Part shown: positions 1 through 6,472 of the stretch, in pieces
Numbering within the stretch: position 1 is the first letter of the stretch
Layout: every line of letters starts with the position of its first letter
Assembly (NCBI GenBank): GCA_024277475.1
Contig: JAJRVC010000219.1
Span: 1-6,554 of the forward strand
Origin: Deltaproteobacteria bacterium
Lineage (GTDB): Bacteria > Desulfobacterota > Desulfobacteria > Desulfobacterales > JAFDCJ01
DNA: 6,554 bases
Direction of reading: 5' to 3'
Notes under the pieces: model-generated
What the model was told of the DNA's origin: nothing
The model's input: only the letters and a program-made list of their open reading frames with translations
Databases searched by the model: none
Program-made: the position numbers and the translations under genes

Positions 1-69
1 CTGCACGAACGTCCCCCTTTTTATTGACGGCTCTAAATGGTTGTTAAATCAGGTGAAATGCGCTATTAC

Positions 70-118
70 TCGGCCTCTCACGCCGGTAACGCGGGTTCGA
101 ACCCCGCTGGGACTACCA
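70..118 (+). tRNA. 3' half of tRNA-Glu (CUC anticodon), 5'-truncated; probable attachment-site remnant
   Basis: The anticodon stem TCGGC (70-74) pairs with GCCGG (82-86) through one T-G wobble, around the 7-nt loop CTCTCAC with anticodon CTC (Glu). The variable segment is TAAC. The T stem GCGGG (91-95) pairs perfectly with CCCGC (103-107) around TTCGAAC. Then come the acceptor strand TGGGACT (108-114), discriminator A and encoded CCA (116-118). A complete tRNA would start near position 44 with AGTCCCA and have a D arm. Positions 40-69 contain neither, and the only GTCCC upstream (11-15) is far too distant. The gene is therefore a fragment and should not give a functional tRNA. Homology seems to begin at about 71, which fits a crossover at or just before the anticodon stem. 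Identity from the arms is confident; the attachment-site role is inference. Confidence 0.78.
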
Positions 119-123
119 ATATT

Positions 124-156
124 AAAAGGTTTTCCTGACCGGAAAACCTTTTTTTT
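124..156 (+). terminator. Rho-independent terminator behind the tRNA fragment, probably bidirectional
   Basis: A perfect 12-bp stem (124-135 with 141-152, AAAAGGTTTTCC / GGAAAACCTTTT) encloses the 5-nt loop TGACC. The T run continues to 156 on the plus strand. Read leftward, the same hairpin ends in TTTT, so it can also stop the minus-strand operon that finishes at 214. It most likely began as the native terminator of the tRNA-Glu transcript and stayed with its 3' half. Confidence 0.85.
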
Positions 157-213
157 CTTGTGCTTACGTCATGATTGATGACCACTGGCCAGAATGAACG
201 ATAACCTTGCTCA

Positions 214-591
214 TCAGAGTGAGTCCAAATTAACGGATGCGTCTTTATTGCCGCTTTCACGATCCTTGCGGGCCTCACGCAGATGTTTTACCGCTTCATC
301 ATCCAGGACCAGCGCCCACCTTTTACCTTCAAAAAGTCCAAAAACAGCCGCGATGCTGAAAACCAGCAGCGGAAGTAGAAAAAGCAGCCCCACGGCGGCG
401 AAAATACCGATCATCGTGCCCATTTCTCCGCCTTTAAAGCCCGCATAGCCGAAGATGGCCGACAGCACGACGATTAAAAATAAGAACAGCACCGCAACCA
501 GGCTCAGCCAGGCCAGCAGGGGCGCCTGCCAGGGGCGGCGCAGGCTGCTGGCAGACGAAATCCCGGCAAGGGGGGGCGAAACTTTTTCCAT
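214..591 (-). CDS. Small membrane protein of unknown function, two hydrophobic segments
   Basis: This 125-residue protein is not recognised as a named family. A polar N-terminus (about 1-23) precedes a strongly hydrophobic segment at about 24-48. A short glycine-containing turn (GFKGGEMG, 51-58) leads to a second long hydrophobic stretch at about 59-86. The C-terminal tail (about 88-125) is charged and hydrophilic, with EGKRWALVLDDEAVKHL followed by acidic and basic residues. This is a two-pass inner-membrane topology with a soluble tail. It is last in the leftward gene run, 47 bp after the DUF2799 lipoprotein, and no good Shine-Dalgarno precedes its ATG, so it may depend on read-through from upstream genes. 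A run of seven C on the coding strand (plus-strand G7 at 570-576) covers codons 5-8. A length change there would shift the frame. Coding status is supported by membrane-like composition and operon position. Confidence 0.7.
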   Translation of the reverse strand: MEKVSPPLAGISSASSLRRPWQAPLLAWLSLVAVLFLFLIVVLSAIFGYAGFKGGEMGTMIGIFAAVGLLFLLPLLVFSIAAVFGLFEGKRWALVLDDEAVKHLREARKDRESGNKDASVNLDSL

Positions 592-638
592 AGGTTATTT
601 GACTTTTCTGTAAATGGCCTTGGTTGCCGGCCCGCAAA

Positions 639-1202
639 TTACTCCGGCGGCGGGTTGTCCTGCATCACTTTCAGGTTCATGGAAGCTTGCCGGTACTGCA
701 GGTCAAGAACTCTCAAATCGTTGCGCAGTTCAGTGCGCTTGCGATCGCTGGTATTTTTATCGTAGAGCTTTTTTTCCTTGGACTTGATCTGGCGCTCAAC
801 ACTTTTGAGCTGATTTTCAAGGACGGCGATCTTGGATTGGTAGACATGAATACGCTTTCCCTTTTCAAAACCGGCCAGAAAATCGGGCTCAAGTTCGGGC
901 GAACATACCTGCCGATAGGTTTTTCCCTGCCTGCTCTGGGCCAGGCCATTGTCATAGGTGCAATAAGACTGCAGGCCTTCGGCCCGTCCTCGATAATAGG
1001 CCTGCCGATCGGCGTGCACCCCGTATTCCAGGCAGGTGTCATAGTGCGACGGGAACAGGGTCCGGGGTTTTCCCAGGCTCCCGTCGCGGTTTCCGATTTC
1101 ATACCAGTCGGCCTGCAGGCACTGGTTTTTGGACATCGACGCGCAGCCGCTGAAGATCCCTACCAGTGCCAGCGCAACGAGGATCACAACTAATTTTTTC
1201 AT
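639..1202 (-). CDS. DUF2799-type lipoprotein with C-terminal coiled coil
   Basis: This 187-residue protein starts with a lipoprotein signal (MKK, then a hydrophobic core) ending in FSGC, so lipidation at Cys20 is predicted. Residues about 28-117 match the DUF2799 pattern as I remember it: CLQADWYEIGNRDG (28-41), a histidine and cysteine near 53-57, YYRGRAEGLQSYC (69-81), G/Y..VC at about 93-100, and FLAGFEKGK (108-116). Four cysteines remain after the lipid Cys (28, 57, 81, 100), which could form two disulfides in the periplasm. Residues about 121-180 are heptad-like and rich in K, E, L and R, suggesting a coiled coil, and the tail is proline-rich. A good Shine-Dalgarno (GGAAGAAG) lies just upstream of the ATG. 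The gap from the upstream large gene is 22 bp, so the two are cotranscribed. The DUF2799 family has no firm function; it is known mainly as envelope lipoproteins. Confidence 0.85.
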   Translation of the reverse strand: MKKLVVILVALALVGIFSGCASMSKNQCLQADWYEIGNRDGSLGKPRTLFPSHYDTCLEYGVHADRQAYYRGRAEGLQSYCTYDNGLAQSRQGKTYRQVCSPELEPDFLAGFEKGKRIHVYQSKIAVLENQLKSVERQIKSKEKKLYDKNTSDRKRTELRNDLRVLDLQYRQASMNLKVMQDNPPPE

Positions 1203-1224
1203 AAGCTTCTTCCTTGATATAAAA

Positions 1225-4200
1225 TCAGGATCCTTGACTTTTACCGGCCAGGACCTGTTTCAACTGCTTGACGCGTTGTTGCACCCCTGGATTTTTTTCC
1301 AGCTCCAGGCTTTTTTTAAAAAAGCCCAGCGAACGGGTCCAAAGCTGCTTTTTGACAGCCGGGTTTTTTTGGGCCGCTCCGGCCAGCAGGTAAGCATGAC
1401 CGGCATAGCGCAGGTTTTCAGCGCTGGGTGCCAGTTCAGCCGCTTTGGCCGAATATTGCATGCTTTTGGCATACTCCGACTGCTTGCCGGCCAGCACCCC
1501 CAGGTTGCGCCAGGCCAGGGCGTAATCGGGCTTCAGGGCCACGGCCTTGTTAAAGGCCTTGGCGCAGGCATCCAGGTGCCCCAGGCCGAACTGGCCGGCT
1601 CCCAGGTCGTTCCAGACGGCGGCCACCTCGGGGATCAACTCGGCGGCCTGGTGGTAAAGATCGATGGCCTGCTCGTATTCACCCGCCTGGTAATGCCGGT
1701 AAGCCCGCCGGGCCAGCTCAATGCCGTTGCGGCTCGACTCGCTGGGCGTGCCCTCGGCCTTGTAACGTTCGCTCACCCGTTCATCGACCGGGGTGCCGGA
1801 CTCGGTGCGCACCCGGAAGCGGTAGGGACTGACGTACAGCCCCTCCAGGCCGTTTTCCTGAAAGACCTGCACCAGGTACTCACCGGCGGGCAGCTTGAGC
1901 TCTTCCGGCAGGTAGATCGGATTTTTGCCTACGGGTTGCCCCCCACGGTCGTAAAGCCGGGCCTGGAGGACGCATTTCTCGGCCTTGTCGGTCGTTTCCA
2001 GGATGACCGTCTCCGCTTTTTTCAGCTGGAACCGGTAGGTGTCCACGTCTGCGGCCGGCAGGCTTAGGGCCTGGATTTCCTGGTCCACGGCAATCGGACG
2101 CGCTTCGGCTATACTTTCGTTGGGCTCGAAAAGATCTTCGGTGCCGGGAATAAAGAGGAAATTAAGCATGATGGGGTGTTGAACCCGGTATTCCTCCCGG
2201 TGCTCCGCATCGACGCGGACCGTCACCGTTTTATCGATGCGCACAGCGCAGGGCAACCAGCGCGCCCTGCTTTCCGACCCGTCGGCTTCCGTCTTCCAGA
2301 GCTTGACCGCAAAGGGCAGCTTTTCAGGGTGGGATACGATCACATAGCCGGGCGCTGTGGAAGACAAACGGTAATAGTTCTTGCCGCCGGTATCGTAACG
2401 CACCGCCAGGCTGGCCGGGACCTTTACCGGCGTGGCCTGGGCCGGCGTGTCATTGGGCTCGATTTTTTCGGTATCCGGCAGCAGCCGGATATCCATGCCG
2501 TAAGGAGCGGTATCGAAATTTTCCCTGGCCCCCTCGCAGTAAAAGTCCAGGAAATAGACTCCCGGAGCCAGCCATCTGGCCATATCGGTCGGACCGGAAT
2601 AAAGCGTTTCGCGCTTGGCGTTGTACAGATCCATCTGTGGATTCTGATGGGTGGTGCGTTCCTGTTTGTCCACCTCGTCGTCGTGTACCAGCAGATAGCC
2701 TGGCTGTTTGACTTCAAAGCGGTAAAAATCTTGATCGTCAGTGCCGATAAAGCCGATTTTGATGTGAGCGTCGAGTTCCAACACAGTGGCGGCTCCAAAG
2801 CTGTCGTTGGGTTCGGCCAGGTCAAACTCGGGGATAAACTTTACCTTCACTTTCACAGGCTCATCCGAGGTATCGCTGTCAAATTCCGGATAGACACTGA
2901 ACACCCACCGGCCGGGGGTCACCCGCTGGGCTCCGTCGAAATACCGGCCTCCTCTACCCACTGCGTCTATAGAACCGGACGCGAAGAAATTGCACTTGAC
3001 GGGGAAAGGACTGCTGATCTTGTCGAGAACGAGATAGCCGGGCCTGTCCACCTCGAGGCGTCGAAACTGCTCGATCCGGGGTTTTTTGAAAAATAGGTCC
3101 ACGGTCTGTCCGACGGAAACAGGTATAGCAGAAAAATAGGACAGCCCGTCGGAGTAATGTCCCACGAACACGGTGACCGCCCCGGGTTTGTCAAAAGGGA
3201 CCTTGGTGCCGGCTTCTGGCTGCTGGTCGATTACCTTACCGTTGTCTTCCAGGGACGATTCCCGCTTCTGCCAGGTAAAGCGCAGGTGACGCCGGCCCAG
3301 CTCCCGGGATGCTTCGTATGTCTTCAGCCCTTTCAGATCGGGCATTTCCACCCGGGTCCCGGGAGCCGGAACAGCAACGATGAGCGTGACCGGTGCGTCC
3401 AGCGTGATCCGGGTGCCAGGCGCCGGGGCCTGTTTGATGATCCGATACCATTTTTCCAGGTCGCGGATTTCTTTTACGCTGTGGCTGTACCGGATTTGGG
3501 GGGGCTTAAGCAAAAATTGGAGTTTGTCCCGGGCCTGTCTCTCCTGCAGGCCCACCACCCGTGGCAGAACCCGCCGCTGAGCCTGGTGCTGCAGCACCAT
3601 CAGGCTGGCGCCTTTGTCCACCCGGATGCCGGCTGCCGGGTTCTGAGCGTAAATTTTGCCCTCATCCGCCGTGCGGGTCTGGGTATAGACAATCTGGCGG
3701 GTGACCCTGAAGCCTTTACCCTGCAGTGCCTTTGTGGCCTCGGCTTTGGTCAGGCCCACCAGTTGGGGGACCGTTATCTTTTCCTTGACCACGTGGCGAA
3801 TCGAGACAGTCAGAGTCCCGGGCATTGGGGCTTGCACAAATCTGCGCTGCAACTGAAGATGGTATACACCTTCCCTGGCATAACCCAGTCGGCTATAGCC
3901 AAGGAAGACTTCATTGAGTGGATCTTCATCCCAGACCCAGAACTCTAAATGAGGCCCATATCCAGGTATGCAGGAACCATAAAATTTAAAGGTTTGGTCC
4001 CAGGTCGGATTGAGATTATCTTTAACGATCCGCGTTTTCCACTCGTACTCGCCACCGCTCAGGGCGCGGACGACAACGTAAGGATCTGAAAGTTTGCGTT
4101 TTCCCCAGTCCTTGTTTTTTAAACCCTGGGCCTTGACCACGGTGATGGTCCAGTAATCCTCGGATGGATCCCCGGCCAGGGCTGTAAAAGTGATCGTTAA

Positions 4201-4275
4201 GGATAGTGCGGTGAGTACGACGGGCAGGATTAACTGCCGGATCCAGTATTTTTTACCTGACTGCCATTGCATCAT
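1225..4275 (-). CDS. Large exported mosaic protein: signal peptide, C2, three PASTA, PPC-like beta modules, C-terminal TPRs
   Basis: This is a 1016-residue protein counted from ATG 4275. AGGGAGA (4279-4285) sits just upstream, and the adjacent in-frame ATG at 4272 is equally possible. A GTG at 4296 would add seven residues but would place the Shine-Dalgarno inside the gene. Residues 1-34 form a signal peptide (KKYWIR, hydrophobic core, cut after ALA). Residues 41-133 form a C2 domain with Asp ligands at D56, D64 (in SDPY), D116 and D118 (in WDED). The fifth canonical Asp is replaced (EVFLG). PASTA modules follow at about 164-230, 234-302 and 308-372, each with a GL...A..L helix motif and a P-x-x-G turn (NPAAG, APAPG, QPEAG). 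Residues about 380-825 are beta-rich modules like bacterial pre-peptidase C-terminal domains, with EPND/EPNE at 488, 606 and 717 and D-x-D-x-Y-R-F motifs. Residues about 850-1000 are TPRs. There is no enzymatic domain. It is probably a periplasmic or surface scaffold. Module calls are from motifs; function is unknown. Confidence 0.9.
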   Translation of the reverse strand: MMQWQSGKKYWIRQLILPVVLTALSLTITFTALAGDPSEDYWTITVVKAQGLKNKDWGKRKLSDPYVVVRALSGGEYEWKTRIVKDNLNPTWDQTFKFYGSCIPGYGPHLEFWVWDEDPLNEVFLGYSRLGYAREGVYHLQLQRRFVQAPMPGTLTVSIRHVVKEKITVPQLVGLTKAEATKALQGKGFRVTRQIVYTQTRTADEGKIYAQNPAAGIRVDKGASLMVLQHQAQRRVLPRVVGLQERQARDKLQFLLKPPQIRYSHSVKEIRDLEKWYRIIKQAPAPGTRITLDAPVTLIVAVPAPGTRVEMPDLKGLKTYEASRELGRRHLRFTWQKRESSLEDNGKVIDQQPEAGTKVPFDKPGAVTVFVGHYSDGLSYFSAIPVSVGQTVDLFFKKPRIEQFRRLEVDRPGYLVLDKISSPFPVKCNFFASGSIDAVGRGGRYFDGAQRVTPGRWVFSVYPEFDSDTSDEPVKVKVKFIPEFDLAEPNDSFGAATVLELDAHIKIGFIGTDDQDFYRFEVKQPGYLLVHDDEVDKQERTTHQNPQMDLYNAKRETLYSGPTDMARWLAPGVYFLDFYCEGARENFDTAPYGMDIRLLPDTEKIEPNDTPAQATPVKVPASLAVRYDTGGKNYYRLSSTAPGYVIVSHPEKLPFAVKLWKTEADGSESRARWLPCAVRIDKTVTVRVDAEHREEYRVQHPIMLNFLFIPGTEDLFEPNESIAEARPIAVDQEIQALSLPAADVDTYRFQLKKAETVILETTDKAEKCVLQARLYDRGGQPVGKNPIYLPEELKLPAGEYLVQVFQENGLEGLYVSPYRFRVRTESGTPVDERVSERYKAEGTPSESSRNGIELARRAYRHYQAGEYEQAIDLYHQAAELIPEVAAVWNDLGAGQFGLGHLDACAKAFNKAVALKPDYALAWRNLGVLAGKQSEYAKSMQYSAKAAELAPSAENLRYAGHAYLLAGAAQKNPAVKKQLWTRSLGFFKKSLELEKNPGVQQRVKQLKQVLAGKSQGS

Positions 4276-4278
4276 AAA

Positions 4279-4285
4279 TCTCCCT
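4279..4285 (-). promoter_or_regulatory. Ribosome binding site deciding the start of the C2-PASTA-TPR protein
   Basis: On the minus strand this reads AGGGAGA, with GGGAG ending 4 nt before ATG 4275 and 7 nt before ATG 4272. The alternative GTG at 4296 lies upstream of it and has no purine-rich site of its own. This supports the shorter protein. Confidence 0.65.
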
Positions 4286-4326
4286 AAATTTGGCACCGGA
4301 ATATCCAGCTGCGATTCGAGGTGCGG

Positions 4327-4366
4327 CCGGACAGCCTCCCTTATGCAGGGGTGCTAAGCTATCCGG
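4327..4366 (-). other. Imperfect hairpin between the small lipoprotein gene and the large mosaic gene
   Basis: CCGGA (4327-4331) pairs with TCCGG (4362-4366). After a C/A mismatch, AGC (4333-4335) pairs with GCT (4358-4360). An inner CCCT/AGGG (4338-4341 with 4347-4350) could close the top. It lies in the 94-bp gap inside the operon with no U tract, so it is not a standard terminator. It could be an RNA processing or stability element, or chance. Confidence 0.3.
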
Positions 4367-4369
4367 GTT

Positions 4370-4873
4370 TCAGCCGATGTTGCCAAAGTCAAATTCCAGT
4401 AAGTGTTTATCGCCCTTGAGAGTGACGAGGTTTGAGCAAGAGAAAACCAGCTGGTGATGGGCATCGAGAAACATCATCAGGTTGCCGGCGTTGGTGCGTT
4501 TCCAGCCCTTTTGGGCAGCGATTTTATCCAGCAGCTGGGAGTAAAACGTATTGACCTTGTCTTCGTATGGCTTGCTGGTATCCGGCAACAGGTACCGGAT
4601 GCCGTACATGCCGCCTTTGGTTTTTCTGATGCGATCAAAGACCGCGTTTTCATAAACCGGGATGCCCAGGTACTTGAGCTTTTGCTCCAAATCCTGCCGG
4701 GTGACAGTCACTGCAGGTTGAAGGGCTTGTTTTTTGTTTGCGATTTCAGCAGCCGTCTGGTTCTGACTGCTTTGTTGGGCCGTGTTTTTTTGTGCGGTAC
4801 TATTTTCCGGCGAACTGCAGGCCCAGATAAAAACCAATCCGGCCATCATCAACGTACAGGCAATTTTTCTCAT
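4370..4873 (-). CDS. Small predicted lipoprotein with Q/N/S/T-rich linker and C-terminal alpha/beta domain
   Basis: This is a 167-residue protein counted from ATG 4873, which has GGGAGG (4883-4888) 9 nt upstream. A longer reading from a TTG at 4927 lacks support and would bury the signal peptide. MRKIAC and a hydrophobic stretch end in IWAC, so Cys19 is the likely lipid site; Trp at -2 is unusual for a lipobox but the -1 Ala fits. Residues about 20-52 are low-complexity and rich in S, N, T, Q and A, a typical tether across the periplasm or peptidoglycan. The folded part (about 56-167) begins with TRQDLEQKLKYLGIPVYENA and has an fY..ll....GW motif (FYSQLL at 110-115, GW at 123-124). This resembles small lipoprotein domains of the 'YPGA..., fY...GW' sort, a resemblance I cannot verify. 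It lies 50 bp after the glycan-binding-domain gene in the same run. Function is unknown. Confidence 0.82.
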   Translation of the reverse strand: MRKIACTLMMAGLVFIWACSSPENSTAQKNTAQQSSQNQTAAEIANKKQALQPAVTVTRQDLEQKLKYLGIPVYENAVFDRIRKTKGGMYGIRYLLPDTSKPYEDKVNTFYSQLLDKIAAQKGWKRTNAGNLMMFLDAHHQLVFSCSNLVTLKGDKHLLEFDFGNIG

Positions 4874-4923
4874 CGTCCATGTCCTCCCATGTTTCAGTAT
4901 GTTATTTGCACAATCATCGGCTT

Positions 4924-6003
4924 TCAATTTGAACCGGCCAGTCGGCGGTAGACGGCGTTGAGATCAAGCCGCTCGATCTCTCCGGTTTTGTTGTTAAGGT
5001 AATTCAGATAGATGGTTTCCCCGGCCCGTTCGAAATCATACATTTCGCCCACATCAGGACCCAGAATTTTCGCCGGCACCCGGCGTTTCAGCCGGGTGTT
5101 GTACAGTTCATAGGTCGTTTCCACCCGTGAATCACCGGTTTCAGCAGGCATCCGGATGGCGATCACCCACTGCCGGTCGGCGCTGGTGTCGATGATTTGG
5201 AAAACAGCTGCCGGCTCATGGTCGAGAACAATCCCGCTGGCTGTTTGCGTATCCATGTAAAGGGTGTTTTCCTTCGGGTTCACATAAACTTTTTTGACTG
5301 TCGGGTATGCCGGCGCCACGCAATTGAACTTGATTTCGGAAACGCAGGTGTCATCGTATTTATTGCTCTTGTAGACGTCTATAATCGTCAATTGCAAGAT
5401 ATAACGAACATCCGGTTTCATGGAGCTATCGCCTTTTATTTGCCGAGACTTGAATTCAGCAAGCACTTTATTTTTAAATTCCCGCATCCTTTGCCAGTCA
5501 AACGGCAGGGGCATCTGCTGGAATCCGAAAATGTCCTGCAGGAACACGGTGTATTCAGCTGAAAATTTTTGGGTATGAAAGAGTGTAAAACTTTCGGTGA
5601 GTTCACCTTCACGGCTGATGCCGACCCAAAGGGCGAGCTTGGCAATTTTGACCCGGTTGTTGGCCCGGAAAAGGGACCGGCTTTTCTGGTAGCCGTTGGC
5701 CATGGAAAAAGACGGAGTGCCGAAGGGAATGACTATGTACAGGGTTTCACCAATGCCTGGACCGGGTGTTCCTTCCGCCCAGCAGGTCTTCAGATCATTG
5801 TCAAAGAGCCGGTGCATGGCGTAGCGACCAAAGGTATTGTCTGTCGGGGTCTGAAGTTCGGAGGATGCCCGATAAAGATGCCCGGCATGGTCCTTTAATT
5901 GCAAGCTGATCCAGCCGGCCGTGGGGACTGCCCCACACAGCAGCAGCGCCATCGCGCAAAGCGCAACGCAAAGCTTTCGGTATTTAGGCCGAATGGTTCT
6001 CAT
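4924..6003 (-). CDS. Exported protein with discoidin-like / NADase-type glycan-binding domain
   Basis: This is a 359-residue protein counted from ATG 6003, with GGAAG (6009-6013) 5 nt upstream. An upstream in-frame TTG (6108) is less likely because it would put 35 polar residues before the signal peptide. Residues 1-29 are a signal peptide (RPKYRK, hydrophobic core, VPTAG). Residues about 44-229 show the hallmarks of the discoidin-fold, NADase-type glycan-binding family: YRASSEL, LFDNDLKTCWAEG (67-78), G-x-G-I-G-E (81-86), MANGYQKS (101-108), NNRVK (115-119) and a closing DDTCVSEIKF (217-226). In that family the domain is thought to bind carbohydrate and is often attached to toxins or enzymes. 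Here no enzyme is attached. The C-terminal part (about 230-359) is beta-rich and unrecognised. It is the first gene of the leftward operon, behind a long leader. Domain assignment is from motifs; ligand and location (periplasm or surface) are inferred. Confidence 0.85.
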   Translation of the reverse strand: MRTIRPKYRKLCVALCAMALLLCGAVPTAGWISLQLKDHAGHLYRASSELQTPTDNTFGRYAMHRLFDNDLKTCWAEGTPGPGIGETLYIVIPFGTPSFSMANGYQKSRSLFRANNRVKIAKLALWVGISREGELTESFTLFHTQKFSAEYTVFLQDIFGFQQMPLPFDWQRMREFKNKVLAEFKSRQIKGDSSMKPDVRYILQLTIIDVYKSNKYDDTCVSEIKFNCVAPAYPTVKKVYVNPKENTLYMDTQTASGIVLDHEPAAVFQIIDTSADRQWVIAIRMPAETGDSRVETTYELYNTRLKRRVPAKILGPDVGEMYDFERAGETIYLNYLNNKTGEIERLDLNAVYRRLAGSN

Positions 6004-6472
6004 GGCATCTTCCACGCCGTATTCCGCGGGTTGACCGCACACCCAGGCAGACGGATTGGCTGAACGGTGTTTAACATCCAAAGCACCGGCGTATGGAGTG
6101 GACGGCAACGCATTTCGTGACGCTCGGTGCTTTCAAATCTACCGGTTATGCTTTCAAGGAGGTCCGGCCCGGTGATGATGCAGGGAGATGACTTGTACAG
6201 TCTGGGGTTGAGAGCCGCTGCAGGACAGAAAAGGCATTGGCCGTGTGCAATGACAGATTTGATGCGGTTTTTGACATTTGAACGCTGATGATGAAAACAA
6301 GAGTATTTACCTCACTGTTGCTGGAACCGCTTTCGGGATTAACCGCCACATTCGATTAATATATAAATTATATTATGGGTTTAAAAATTGGTCAAGCAAT
6401 AGATTGTATTAACCCAGGGTGTTTTTATTCTGCCCTATCCATAAAATAATATCAATTACTTGCAAGAAATTA
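6004..6472. other. Long divergent intergenic region and operon leader
   Basis: No convincing protein gene is seen here. Positions 6004-6350 have ordinary base composition and would be the untranslated leader of the leftward operon if the promoter at 6367-6395 is used. Positions about 6351-6475 are clearly AT-rich and carry the promoter elements. Within it are a direct repeat TGCTTTCAA (6128-6136 and 6149-6157, 21 bp apart) and two very short plus-strand reading frames behind AAGGAGGT (6156-6163), discussed in the findings. Confidence 0.6.
6367..6395 (-). promoter_or_regulatory. Sigma70-type promoter for the leftward operon
   Basis: On the minus strand, TTGACC (6390-6395) is followed by a 17-nt spacer and a perfect TATAAT (6367-6372). 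The expected transcription start is near 6360, about 350 nt before the ATG at 6003. It is the best leftward match seen in the intergenic region. No closer promoter was found, so a long structured or regulated leader is possible. Confidence 0.6.

Noticed and set aside
1..69. Possible 5' half of the tRNA (GTCCC at 11-15)
   Set aside because: The distance to the anticodon stem is over 50 nt instead of about 19, no D arm can be drawn, and the acceptor pairing AGTCCCA is not matched at the expected position near 44.
78..278. 66-residue minus-strand frame ending in GFEPALPA
   Set aside because: It is the antisense translation of the tRNA T arm, a well-known false gene pattern next to tRNA genes. 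It also has no ribosome binding site.
1129..2067. Plus-strand frame of 312 codons, and similar frames at 2176-3096 and 3157-3948
   Set aside because: They are antisense shadows of the large minus-strand gene, whose continuous domain motifs make it the real coding strand. Their translations show no recognisable domains.
4874..4927. N-terminal extension of the small lipoprotein from TTG 4927
   Set aside because: The extension would bury the GGGAGG ribosome binding site inside the gene and place 18 polar residues before the signal peptide.
6146..6349. 67-residue minus-strand frame with GTG start in the operon leader
   Set aside because: It has no Shine-Dalgarno, would start only about 10 nt after the predicted transcription start, and its translation shows no recognisable motif. 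Kept as leader sequence.
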